A program made the translations under genes and the position numbers. This document shows positions 1 to 9,923 of a DNA stretch of 64,000 nt, in pieces (the first letter of the stretch is position 1; each line of letters starts with the position of its first letter). The notes below the pieces were generated by a model that did not search any database, was not told the origin of the DNA, and saw nothing but the letters and a program-made list of their open reading frames with translations. Source of the DNA: Blepharisma stoltei (lineage: Eukaryota > Ciliophora > Heterotrichea > Heterotrichida > Blepharismidae); the NCBI GenBank assembly GCA_914767885.1, contig CAJZBQ010000021.1:310001-374000 (forward strand). Reading direction: 5' to 3'.

Positions 1-366
1 TTATATAGCTCTGGATAAATAAAATGGCATTCGGTTCGAGCGAAATTAGCTCCGCTAATTTGCTCTCCCTCAAGCAATTTTATTTATGGGGTTGGGTTTT
101 ATCTCGAGAACTTCTGCACAGCAGCAGCGGTTTAATTTTGGGGATAACTAGAGAAACTGCTCCTCAGTGCATCAAAAGGCTAAGGCCTTTACTTCTCAGC
201 GCACCCGATGGAGGTGACCCTTAGGTGGAACACGAGCTGGAGCTGAGCTGTATAAAGCCGTAGCGACAGTGAAGCCGGAACACTATGCTTACCCGTGCCT
301 TGCCGATCAAAGTGGATCGATCCAGAGGTCCTTAGGCCTAGCACGTGGATATATAGTACCCCCCCC

Positions 367-530
367 TCGTTTGTCGCATTTTCTAGTTTTTTGCCATTTG
401 TCGCATTTTCTAGTTTTTTTTTTATAAGAGAAAAAAAAATTTTCAGGACCTCATTTGTCGCATTTTTTAGTTTTTTTTTTTTAAGCCAAAAAAAAAATCG
501 GTTCAGGACCTCGCTTGTCGCATTTTCTAG
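367..530 (+). repeat. Left subterminal motif array of the Tc1 element (4 copies)
   Basis: Four copies of TTGTCGCATTTTCTAG or near variants end at 384, 413, 470 and 530. They face four inverted copies at the right end (about 2312-2333, 2346-2362, 2376-2398 and 2819-2840). They are likely transposase-binding sites. Position and symmetry support this, but no binding is shown. Confidence 0.75.
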
Positions 531-768
531 TTTTTTTTTCTCTCTATAAATTCCTAAAAATTAAATTCGTCAAGGGGTCAGTTAGTGAAATTTCATCATT
601 TCTTCCTTCAAAAATCCTTGCTCCCATTCCTCAATCCCCACAGCTTGCTTCCTATTGCCTGCTCCCATTGCTTAAGCCTCACCACTTGCCATTCACCATT
701 CTTATTCCCCTATCTTCATGCCTATTTCCTTATTTGATAGCTTAATTTCTAGTCTTCCATATTAATTA

Positions 769-1953
769 ATGGAGTTGCGCGAAATTGAGGACCAGCCGAT
801 AAAAATCCCGGCAATGATTCAAAGCATGGCCTATGGAGAGAGGCTCAATGCAAAGCAGATCCAAGAGCGTCTTGCTGCTTGTGGCAAGGACATGAGCCTG
901 ACGACGATCAGGCACTACACCAACAAGTTCAATCCTGAAGAGCACACTTTAGAGCTCAGGCGGAAGCTTGTGGACCATGGACTATCGCCTCCTCCTAAGG
1001 AAATGGAATGATGGAGAGAGCATAGTCAAGAGGATCATTGACGTAGGTTTCTTTAAAAACGAAGAACTTGCGACAATCTTGGGGACTTCTAAACGGACTA
1101 TTGAGCGAATTGCTGCAGAGAATACTGAGAGTGAATCTGACGAAGCGGCTGGAAGAGAAGAGGCACTATCCAGATCTCCCCTAAAGCATTGATGAAGACT
1201 TTGCTGAGGTCATTAAGGAATGTGAGAAGGATACAGGCTTTGTCAGCAAGGCAAGTTTGAGGGCCCAATTCAAAAGAAAGACAGTTGACATCAGCGAAGA
1301 ACAGCTAGGAAAAGAGCTGAAGAAGAGGGGATATGTCTATAGGAAGAAGAGGGTTGTTCTACAGCTAACTGAAGCTCATAAAGAGCAGAGAATGTCCTGG
1401 GCTAGGTCTTTGATTGACTCAGATATCGCTTCATGGATCTTCAGTGATGAGTGCTGTGTGCATCTCTTTCGTAACTCTAATTTGTCGTGGTGCAAAGAAG
1501 GGATAAACGCAACGATTGAAGAGCCTATCAATTTTTGGCAAAATGCTCTTCATAAAGAAGGAGAAGTATGCAATCAATGCCCAGGTCTATATCAGAGACA
1601 TTCTCCAGGGCTATATTGAGCCTTTAGATGGAGACTACACCTTCGTTCAGGATGGGACAACAGCCCATACTGCAAGGCAGACTATGGAATATTGCAGAGA
1701 AAACGGGATTGATGTGAAGACTCAATCGCCGAAGAGCCCAGATCTCAATCCAATTGAGATGATCTGGGCCAATTTGAAGAGGAAAGTGGAGAAAAGAAGG
1801 CCTGACAGCAAAGCCAGACTAATTGCTGCCATTCAGGAGTCATGGGACGAAATTTCTTTTGAGGAAGTGCAAAATTCCATTCTTAAGGTGAAAAATGAAA
1901 GAGCAAGCAGGTCATTGAAGCGCAAGGAGAATGGAGTTAATAAGCTAATTTAA
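769..1953 (+). pseudogene. Tc1/mariner DD34E transposase, frameshifted
   Basis: An N-terminal helix-turn-helix region (IQERL...TTIRHYTNKF, then LGTSKRTIERI) and a DDE catalytic domain lie in three different frames. Catalytic residues can be seen: the first Asp in FSDECC (near 1446), the second in FVQDGTTAHTA (near 1650), and Glu in SPDLNPIEMIW (near 1760), with 34 residues between the second Asp and the Glu, as in Tc1. Frame changes fall near 1000, 1135 and 1540, with an in-frame TAA near 1182. It therefore cannot encode one protein and looks like a dead copy. Stop TAA 1951-1953. Confidence 0.85.
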
Positions 1954-1980
1954 TCTATTCTCTAAAAAGGGGAGAGTAAA

Positions 1981-2223
1981 GTGGGAAGGACTGGGAAGGA
2001 CTGGGAAGGACTGGGAAGGACTGGGAAGGACTGGGAAGGACTGGGAAGGACTGGGAAGGACTGGGAAGGACTGGGGAAGGACTGGGAAGGACTGGGAAGG
2101 ACTGGGAAGGACTGGGAAGGACTGGGAAGGACTGGGAAGGACTGGGAAGGACTGGGAAGGACTGGGAAGGACTGGGAAGGACTGGGAAGGACTGGGAAGG
2201 ACTGGGAAGGACTGGGAAGGACT
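1981..2223 (+). repeat. 10-bp tandem repeat (GGGAAGGACT)n
   Basis: About 24 nearly perfect copies of GGGAAGGACT lie just 3' of the transposase remnant, inside the Tc1 element. One unit has an extra G near 2071. A 10-bp unit keeps no codon phase, so the long open frames on both strands here are side effects of the repeat. Confidence 0.95.
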
Positions 2224-2421
2224 CGGGCCTGCTAACCCTCTGCAGGCAAATGTAAGGTAAACTCCTCTATAATTACTCAATTAAATTAATCAGAAACTAT
2301 TTTTTTAAAAAAACTAAGATTTGCGACATCAAAAAAAAATTAAAAAAACTAGAAATTGCGACAAATGTATTTGCACTAGAAAATGCGACAAACGAGGTCC
2401 TGTAAATTTTTTTTTCCCTTA

Positions 2422-2808
2422 CTCCCCCCCCCCCTCCGTGAGCGAACAAAAAAATTTTGTTCGCTCACGGAGGGGGGTTAATTTTTTTTTTTTAAAACAA
2501 ATTTATATATAAAAATTTTATAAAAAATATTTTTTTTCGAAATTTAAAAAAATCCTAATTTGCAAAAATTGGGAAGCAAATATTAATTTAATTTGCAAAA
2601 TTTATGTTTTAAAACGCAATTTGTTTAAAATTAAACAGAATTAGCTCTAGATTTCATTATACTAATTATCACTTATATATCAAAATTTTTTTCCATTAAA
2701 ATTTTTTCTATTAAAAAAATTTTTGTTCACTCACGGAGGGTGGGTTTTTGGTCAAAAAATGGCGATTTTTCTAATGGTTTTGTTCGCTCACGGAGGGGGG
2801 GGGGGGAG
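2422..2808 (+). mobile_element. MITE family I copy (nested in the Tc1 element)
   Basis: 387 bp, flanked by TTA at 2419-2421 and 2809-2811. It starts with a perfect hairpin of CTCCGTGAGCGAAC / GTTCGCTCACGGAG and ends with two direct copies of the same 14-mer about 50 bp apart, the last running into GGGGGGAG. It separates the third and fourth right-hand motifs of the Tc1 element, so it inserted after that element. Almost identical to the copy at 25370. Confidence 0.9.
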
Positions 2809-2972
2809 TTAAAAAAAACCTAGAAAATGCGACAAACGAGGGGGGGGTACTATATATGGTGGCAGCTCTGGACAAGGCTACCCCGTAGTGGACGTAAAAC
2901 GTTATAAATAATATTAAGATTAAGATTTATATAGCTCTGATATATAGGATTATTCATTTTTAGCAATTATTA

Positions 2973-5635
2973 TTATAAAACAGATTTCATTACCCTCTTG
3001 CCTTTTGGCTTGAATACTCCTTCATAAAAAACGCGTTTGCCCCTAACATAAACGCTATGGATTTTCCCCATGAACTCCATACCAATAAATGGAGATACTT
3101 CATGGTATTGAGAGTGCACATTGTTTACAGTTGACCTGCTGTATGGATCCCATATAAGCAAATCAGCAAATTTCCCTTTTTCAATGCTGCCTCGGGAATC
3201 AGCTCCATGTCAAATGACAGTGGTTTTGACAGTGCACATTTCATCTAAATACATTTGATCTAAATGTTTTTGGGTCAAATGTCTCACTATCAAAAAGTTT
3301 CAACCAATTTTCGACCAAAAGTACTTTGGTGAAATATACTATCATTGGGCCCTGCCCCTCGGGAATCGCTTACATTTAAAATTTTGGCTGGATGAAGGCT
3401 GAGCCATTTAGCTAGCCTAACAATATAGTGCTCAAGCTGTGACATCGAAGTGGCTGGACCGTTTAGCATTGTTCAGACTGCTTGCAATGTAAAGCCTAAT
3501 GAGCAGATCCCATTAAGCGCTTTTTGGAAGTTCCCTGATTCTAATGCTTTTAGCTCAGGTTTTATAGCGGCGTGGCTTGAAACGATTGAATCTATTCCTT
3601 TCATTTTCAATAAATCCCATAGCAGCATTAGATTGGTTTGGCTTCGAATTGGGGGAGCTGTTTTGAATCTTGTGTCTCCATCTTTAATGGAAGCACTTGT
3701 AAAGCACAGAGAAGTCGCTGAAATTTCACATGACAGGCATTTAAATTCTTCTTTGGCTTGTCTGACTCTATTAAGTGCAGTTGCTGAGGACAAATTTGTT
3801 ACATGGACTCTGCATAGAGACTTTTTTAGTCCTTGGATTATTTTTTCAACACCAGTTATTTCTCAGCTGTCAGGAAAATTTGCTAGCACAGTTGCTTTAT
3901 ATATTAATTTAAGGATTTTAATGGAATTTTTAGATATTGAAATATTTATATATTATATTTCAATTTGAAAAGCAAAAGGTATGATAAAAAATACTTTTAG
4001 AAGTTCAAAGCAATTTAATCATAATTAAAATAAGCATTTAATTTAATAAATAACCAAAATCTTATTATAAATTTTTTTTGTTTTAAAAGCATATAGAAAA
4101 TCTGTTTGCTGATAATTGGTGGAGCAAGTGGTATAAATAAACTCTTTCTTTTGAGCTTTTTAATTCAGTTTTTATTGATAATGAAGGAGGTCTCCTCTTA
4201 GCAATTCTTGACTGATAAACATTATTAGTATTTTGGCTTGGGACTTGCAATAAACTTGAATCTAAATTTTGGATCTTAACATCAGTTTTTGGGGATAATG
4301 CTAATATAGAGCTAAATCCATCATTTTTAGAAGCCACTGGAGAAGTGGAAGAATAACTAGTTGATCCTGAGTTTTCATATGTAAATTGTTCAGCTTTGCA
4401 CAAATTTTCTATATTTGCTTGGTTTTCTTTAATTCTTTTATCAAGATCATCAAAAATAGTATAATTAGTTTTTTTTACAGTTCCATTTGGCTTTATTTCA
4501 TCTTCTTCTTCACTCTTCCGCTCCCAAAACGAACTAGACTTTTTGATTAATAATTTTCAAGTTTGCTATAAAAAACCTATTTATTTTAAAATTTATGCTA
4601 AAAAATCTATCTAAAATTTTAATAAAATTAGCCTAAGTTTTGCTTATTATAGAATAGTTTAATTTCTGAAATTAACATTTTCCATTATATTTAGTTCGCA
4701 TTTAAAGGAGGGAGCCAGGGATTTCAGGAATAGGCAGCTCTCTCGTATATCCCACATTAGGCTCAACAATTGCATGAGATGAAATCGATCTATTTATGAC
4801 TGGTTTAAATGTCTTTGATTTCGTTTGGTGGGTTTGTCTTCGAAATCTCTTTTTTGGAGTCTCTTCAGGGTTTTCTTCTTCAGAGCCATCAGACTCAATA
4901 GCATCAGGAAAAGCTGCAGCAAAGGTTTTGGTTGAATCAATATTTTTTGATTCAAACCTTTCCTCTAATGTCGACAGCCTATTAGGCGATGAATTATAAA
5001 GCATTCTTGGGTTCGGCAAAGTGGGATCTATAAATAGCGTTAATTGGCTTTCAGCCATCTCAGCAAATACTATGTTGAGATTAGAAGGGATGCATTGAAT
5101 TGTGGAACTCGGAGGAAAAAGATAGCCTTTTACTCCAAAAAACCCTTGTGAAGCAAGATTTGGTAATTGTTCGAGATTGGTGATTTCTAGCTCGCCTCAT
5201 TAATAATCACTTTAACAAAATTATATTAAAAATAATTATAATAAAAAGTATTGGAAGGAGTAAGGTAAAAATTTTGCCTACGTCACAATAAAGCTCGCCT
5301 AAAGGAGGTTGATCAATATAGTAGCCTACTTCTTCTAACAATAAAGTGACACCTCCTGAAACTGCTGCTTTGGTCAGATGGGTATAGTCTTCTCATTCTC
5401 GGCGTACATTTAAATCAATAATTCCAGGTGAAATATAAAGGTCTTCACAATTAATTGGATTTCATTCGTTATACTTTTCAATGATGGAACGCACTGATAT
5501 TTCTTTGTCTAAAACAATTACGTCATAAATTACTTCGTCTAGAACCAGAATTATGCCAAAAATAGGTTTATTTGAACGATTTGTTGTGTTGGTGAATGTA
5601 ACTATGTGTCTGCTGATAAACGCCTTTTTACCCAT
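2973..5635 (-). CDS. Allantoinase/dihydropyrimidinase-like amidohydrolase, likely catalytically dead
   Basis: Start ATG at 5635; stop at 2973. The N-terminus has the amidohydrolase entry ISPGIIDL followed by TKAAVSGGVT, then GVKGYLF. After an acidic/basic low-complexity insert (about 4100-4990) come NLSSATALNRVRQAK, a TRFKTAPPIRSQ segment and the C-terminal ADLLIWDP...KIHSVYVRGKRVFYEGVF typical of allantoinase. Metal ligands appear lost: the DxHxH motif reads DLNVR, the HxE region reads FID, and the SDH motif reads SSH, as in CRMP-like non-enzymes. Four insertions cut the gene; three give clean in-frame joins (5198-5300, 3902-4085, 3201-3367) and the junction at 4545-4701 is unresolved. Function beyond the family is unknown. 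Confidence 0.7.
3201..3367. other. IES in amidohydrolase gene, 11-bp direct repeats
   Basis: 167-bp unit between copies of CCTCGGGAATC (3190-3200 and 3357-3367). Removing the unit with one copy joins ...LNVSDSRG to SIEKGKFADLL in frame. It is not TA-bounded. Confidence 0.75.
3902..4085. other. IES in amidohydrolase gene, TA-bounded
   Basis: 184 bp, AT-rich, with stops. Joining at TA restores SICF-YKATVLANFPDSW in frame on the minus strand. Confidence 0.65.
4545..4701. other. Probable IES in amidohydrolase gene, junction unresolved
   Basis: AT-rich gap between ...IPEIPGSLL and LIKKSSSFWERK, both in the low-complexity insert of the amidohydrolase. I found no TA or direct-repeat join that keeps the frame, so the two coding blocks could also belong to separate products. 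Confidence 0.4.
5198..5300. other. IES in amidohydrolase gene, 9-bp direct repeats
   Basis: 103-bp unit bounded by AGCTCGCCT (5189-5197 and 5292-5300). Excision joins QPPLGE to LEITNLEQLPN in frame. It is not TA-bounded. Confidence 0.75.
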
Positions 5636-5860
5636 TTAGGGATTTTAAGAAATATTTATTAATATTGAGGGAAATTTCAATTTTCAGAGAAATGCCATAA
5701 TAATTATTTGTGAATTTACATTGAAAGAATATCCAACTATAATTAATTTGACATTATTCATAAAACTTCCATTTATCAATTTTTGTTTTTCTTATTTTTT
5801 GAATTTCTACTACTTAATATTTCTTAAAAATAAGCATTTTTAGAATCATCAGTTATTTAA

Positions 5861-6288
5861 TAGAATTATAAAATGGTGAGCAGAGTTATGTCCTTGACGT
5901 CCTGTGAGTTTTCCAGGCCTGAGAAAGGTTGATGCCATTGACGGGGCGGATTTTTGGTACTAAATTTTTTCAAGGTCTACAGACGACAGCAACATCATTC
6001 TATGATTCTTGGGAAGCAATATTTAGTCTGCAATAGGGTTAAGGGAGGCCAAGAAGGAGTTTTGGGAGCAATACGTAAAACTCTGCTGACAGTAGTAAGT
6101 CCTTAATCGTTTGCCAAGTATCAAGGCCTGAGCAGGCAAATCTCCCCGGCAGACTGTCTGATGTACGTCAACAGAAAAAGGGCGTTTGTTAAAGTTAGTG
6201 TCAAGCGCCACCTGAGCATGAAGCTACTTCTTGAAGTTGCATGGGCTGAAATAAACCCCAGTGGCCAGCTAGAATTAATCCCAATCTA
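5861..6288 (+). mobile_element. SINE-like retroposon B
   Basis: 428 bp, GC-richer than its surroundings, between perfect 13-bp direct repeats atcagttatttaa (5848-5860 and 6289-6301). It begins tagaattataaaatggtgag and its 3' part has GACGTCAACAGAAAAAGGG-like and GAAATAAACCCC segments shared with element E at 24900. It is intergenic between the amidohydrolase start and the FHA gene. No coding capacity is seen. Confidence 0.75.
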
Positions 6289-6470
6289 ATCAGTTATTTA
6301 AAACTCAATTTTCCAATTTAATACTGGCTAGCCATTTCTAATTTCCTACATTTTTATAACAATCTCTTCTGCTTTCATCTTAGAGTCCAGAAAACTCACA
6401 TATTTTGTAAGTTAAGTCTTTTCCTTTTATTTTTAAACTACCAAGATTTCCAAACTTATAAAGATTTAAA

Positions 6471-7544
6471 ATGGAACTCAGAAGACCAAGCTTCAACCCC
6501 TACTCAAACCCATCAGAAGATGATATGAGAATCGAGCCAGAAGAATTAGCGCTCAGCAAAACCGACGAAAGATCTTTGACCATCACAGTAACTTCCATTT
6601 AGATCGTCAGAACATCTATAGAGCAAACAACTCCTCAAAGATACCAAGTAACTCGGCGAGGCGTGATAAATTCGCTTCGCATACCTCAAGATATGACCGT
6701 TCGAATAGGCCGTCAGCACATCAACGAAGAAGGGCTTAGACCAAATGATATCACATTGCCTCCAAGCGACCGAGCCATCAGCAGATGCCACTGCATGATC
6801 GAGTGCAAGAAGTTCTTTATTTTTGAAATCCCAGAAGAGTGAATTGCCTTCCTTATGGCTTATCACCCACGATTGGGGAGAAATTCAATATGAAATTACC
6901 TCCCTCTTGATCTTTTCAGATATATCTTAATGTTCATCAAAGAGCCCAGAGCTCCTTATTTGGTTGACTTAGGCAGCATGTGTGGAACTTATGTCAAAGT
7001 CTCCAATACGGAACCTATTGAGCTGGAACAAGGGCAGAATTTCTTAATTGGCAGCGATATTATTATAGAAATCGACAGAGTCGCGAATGACCCTGTTCCG
7101 CCTTCATTGAATTCTGAACAGACTTTAGAAGACATCGGGCAAAACACGTTTAACTCATCTGATATGATGATTGAAGACATTGGGCCTTATATTTTAATAA
7201 GGGTTTGCAGGAGTCTTAATGATAATGAAGAAACCATCAATGCGTCCACTTGGAAATTTGCAGCAGAGGAGAAATACAAAAGCTTTACAATCGGGAGATC
7301 TCAAATCTGCGACATCCAGCTCTCCGAGAACACAATTTCAAGAACACAGTGCAGAGTGATCTATGACGAAGGAAAGTGGCTGCTTTACGACGGTCTTGCA
7401 AATAAGCCCACAATTAATGGTACGTGGATGTCAGTTTTCAAAAAAGAGCGAGTCAACCGAGAACACTCCCTTCCTTTTAAACTCAAAAACGGCAGCCAAA
7501 TCAAGGTATCTGACACTATTTTACAAGTTGATTGGATTGAATAA
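6471..7544 (+). CDS. Tandem FHA-domain protein
   Basis: One intron of 15 nt (6590-6604, GTAACTTCCATTTAG) and in-frame TGA codons read as Trp give about 352 residues. Two forkhead-associated (phosphothreonine-binding) domains can be seen. The first has VRIGRQ, an ISRCHCMI strand and LVDLGSMCGTYV. The second, near the C-terminus, has FTIGRSQICDIQL, TISRTQCRVI and INGTW. No kinase, phosphatase or RING domain is attached, so it is probably an adaptor binding phosphorylated partners. About 30 residues between the strands of the first domain are unusual and could hide a missed intron. It faces the CCCH gene convergently. Confidence 0.85.
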
Positions 7545-7590
7545 ATATATAATATTTAGTTGCATAACCTATTAATTAGCTTATGAGTAA

Positions 7591-8670
7591 TTATTTATTA
7601 ACCTCTGGTGGAAACTGCATCTGCCCCATCGGTGGATAATAAATGGCCCCCATCTCGCTGCCTGAGTTTTCCATCAGATGTTTTTGTCTTTCTGCATTTG
7701 TGTTTTTCCACTCTTGAAAATTTGGAATTGGCCTACCCTGGAAGTTGAAATCGTGGATAAAGTGGCAGTTGTCAGCGTGGTTACAGCCTTCTTGGGAATG
7801 AAACTTTTTGCAAGGCATCGTACGATAATTTTGAGGTTTTTTAGTTACTGGATTGTAAATAATTTGTCTTTTATTTGAAGATGAATTAGTATCATAGTTG
7901 TATTTTAACATGTTAGGCTGGTAGACAGGCTGACCTCGGGGAGCTTGAGGAGGAAGACCCATATAAGGGTTTACTCCTTGGCCGGGCATTGGATAGGACT
8001 GGCTTTGAGGAACATATGGCATGTACATTGGCATCATGGGATTTGGGACTTGGCCCATTTGACCCATCTGGCCCATCTGGCCCATCTGGCCCATTTGACC
8101 CATAGGCATGGTAGGATGCATAGTCATGACCTGATGCATCTGATTCATTGGCATTTGAGGAATTCCAGATATCGGACGCATTTGAGTCATCTGAGGATGA
8201 AGCTGCGGAGACTGCATTTGTGGGATTTGAAGAGGGATTGATGGCTGGACTGGAACCATTTGTGGAGGCTGAGAAATTAACGGAACTTCTACAGGAATTG
8301 GGTTTGTACAGTATTTTTCATATTATTATTTTGTAATAATTATTTTATTTATATATGAATTTTTATTTGTGTTTATGATTTTCAGTGTATATGGAGAAAC
8401 ATACTGAGGAGATCTCACACTCTGAGGCTCTTCAGAATTATTAATTTTTATTGACTTCAAATAGCAGCCACTCTGAATGAATATTACTCTCATATATGGG
8501 ATGCTTATCATGTTCCCATTTAATTGACTAATAGCGTTTGTTTCAATTGGAGTTTTGGGGATTTCGCTTTCACGCTGATATATTGTTTTTAGTGCGTTGC
8601 TTTCTCTTCTGTTTTCTTCTTGCACCTCTGTGCTTTCATTTTTTTTGCGTTGAGTAGAAGATATACTCAT
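7591..8670 (-). CDS. CCCH zinc-finger protein with Met/Gln/Pro-rich region
   Basis: Start ATG 8670 (MSISSTQRKK), stop 7591; about 330 residues once the 81-bp TA-bounded IES 8309-8389 is removed (joins SPQYVSPY to TNPIPVEVP). The middle is rich in Pro, Met and Gln, with five MGQ units in tandem (about 8044-8106). Near the C-terminus is one CCCH finger, PCKKFHSQEGCNHADNCHFIH, with C-x8-C-x5-C-x3-H spacing as in RNA-binding tristetraprolin-type fingers. A single finger plus a low-complexity arm suggests an mRNA-binding regulator; the target is unknown. Confidence 0.85.
8309..8389. other. IES in CCCH gene, TA-bounded
   Basis: 81 bp, very AT-rich. Joining at TA restores the minus-strand frame from YVSPY to TNPIPVEV. 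Confidence 0.75.
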
Positions 8671-8761
8671 ATAAATAAATAAATGCTTATTAATTCAGCC
8701 AATGGTCTATCCTCTATAAAAAAACAAATATTTAATCGTAGAAAAAAATATTCAAAAGTTT

Positions 8762-9923
8762 TTAATAGGATACTATTAGTTCTGAATAAGGTTTACTGAA
8801 TAAAGTTGAATAGTTCACTCTTGGTGTCATATTATCCAAAATAACTTTGATACTGATATCTTTTTCTTTTTCCTACCTATTGGTTACCTTATGGTTCAAT
8901 TCTCTTTCCATTTGAATTTCTCTCTTTTTGAACTCTTCGACGTTGATATTTTCGTGAGCTTCTGGGCTTGGGCAATAATTTGGCCGTTGTGAAGCGCAGA
9001 CAGCATTTGGCTCGTCACTTCTCCAGAAGTACTTATACCTAATTCCAATAGCAGAAGCATTGATACAGTCAGCTGTAGTACTAGAAAATATGATAATGGT
9101 TAATCTTTAACATTTTTATATTTATTTTTAAATAGGATAGGTCTTTCCAAATGGTCGTCATCGACCCATCTAAATTACAATTAGGCTTAGTCACTTAGAA
9201 TATTAACATACCTCACACGTTTTTTAGAAAAATCATGATATTCATTAGTTTCTGGATCAGAATGTATTTCTTCAATAGGGACTTGCTCTTCTACTTTTTG
9301 TCTAACTTCAAATTTACCTCTTAGGCAGTTCAATTTTTGTCTCGTTATAATTTGGCTTGGGTGGACGATGTATGCTCAATTCTCTTGAATTTATTATTTT
9401 TCTCCGCCATTTTTACTATTACTATTATCTGACAAGCCTTTCTAAAATTTATGACAATTCCATATACTTCATTAGGATTCTCAATTGCGCTCGCCCACTT
9501 TTTGATCAAAGCTACAGCTTTTGCTTGGAGTCCTGGCTCAGAGTGTTTGCATATACTTTTGACAGCTTTTCCAATCATGGTAGCTTCAAGAATTTCAGTC
9601 GTGACCGGGAGCTTATTTAAACATGACAAAATTGTGTGAAGGAGGCCTCTGTCTTCTGATTGCTCATTTTTTTCATGATCTTTGATCCATTTGCCGAGCT
9701 GTTCAATGCCGCCTACACTAGAGAACCTTCCATAAATGGCCTTTGTGTTTTGAGTCGTCCTTAGTAAAGCCTGAAGTAAGACATCTCTGCCTTCAACATT
9801 CGTTGTTTCAGCCATAAGGTTAACAAATTGTCCAATTCATCGTGCCTCTTGTAGACCTCCGTTGGGTCCGATCATGTCACTTAATTTGTTTTCAAGTTCT
9901 ACAACTAAGGCTGATCTTTTCAT
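8762..9923 (-). CDS. TFIIS N-terminal-domain protein, PNUTS-like
   Basis: Start ATG 9923, stop 8762. Residues about 35-150 form a TFIIS N-terminal (LW) helical bundle: LLHTILSCLNKLPVT, GKAVKSICKH, ALIKKWASAI. After a 16-nt intron (9302-9317) comes KKRVRWVDDDHLER, a PP1-docking RVxF-type motif followed by an acidic patch, as in the phosphatase-targeting subunit PNUTS (PPP1R10). A 42-nt non-coding gap (9170-9211) interrupts that motif, and may be a 15-nt intron enlarged by an IES. A TA-bounded IES (9079-9137) and a 15-nt intron (8873-8887) follow. It likely works with PP1 on chromatin or RNA polymerase II; the domain is clear, the PNUTS assignment is inferred. Confidence 0.6.
9079..9137. other. 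IES in PNUTS-like gene, TA-bounded
   Basis: About 60 bp, AT-rich. Joining at TA links ...DDHLERP to TTADCINASAIG in frame. Confidence 0.6.

Larger units (their letters stand above)
356..2850 (+). mobile_element. Tc1/mariner element (decayed, with IR/DR-type ends)
   Basis: Terminal inverted repeats begin GTACCCCCCCCTCGTTTGTC at 356 and end with the complement at 2850, next to TA on each side (354-355, 2851-2852). Each end holds four copies of a roughly 19-nt motif containing TTGTCGCATTTTCTAG, like the multiple transposase-binding sites of IR/DR Tc1 elements. It carries a broken DD34E transposase, a 10-bp tandem array and a nested MITE; without the MITE it is about 2.1 kb. It sits inside retroposon A. 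Confidence 0.85.
14..2926 (+). mobile_element. SINE-like retroposon A, split by a Tc1-like element
   Basis: A GC-richer block (14-355 and 2853-2926) is bounded by a perfect 13-bp direct repeat, ttatatagctctg, at 1-13 and 2927-2939, typical of target-primed retroposition. The head (ataaaatggcattcggttcgagc) has a GGTTCGA stretch like a pol III B box. The tail ends in a simple repeat (ttataaataatattaagattaag). The left duplication touches the window edge and may be longer. No open frame is convincing, so I read it as non-autonomous. It shares the ataaaatgg head with other elements here and a gaggtgac..cttagg segment with element D. Confidence 0.65.

Noticed and set aside
1981-2223. CRISPR-like array
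   Set aside because: Units are directly abutting 10-mers with no spacers, and the genome is eukaryotic.
1945-2280. Long open frames on both strands over 1945-2280 (proline/serine- or glycine/tryptophan-rich repeats)
   Set aside because: They arise from the 10-bp tandem array, which stays open in several frames; there is no start context or conserved sequence.
356-2850. A functional Tc1 transposase using programmed frameshifts
   Set aside because: Three separate frame changes plus a TAA are more than any known programmed case; decay is simpler.
3450-3968. 172-codon plus-strand frame opposite the amidohydrolase
   Set aside because: The minus strand carries clear conserved motifs (NLSSATALNRV, KTAPPIRSQ); the plus-strand frame is its shadow.
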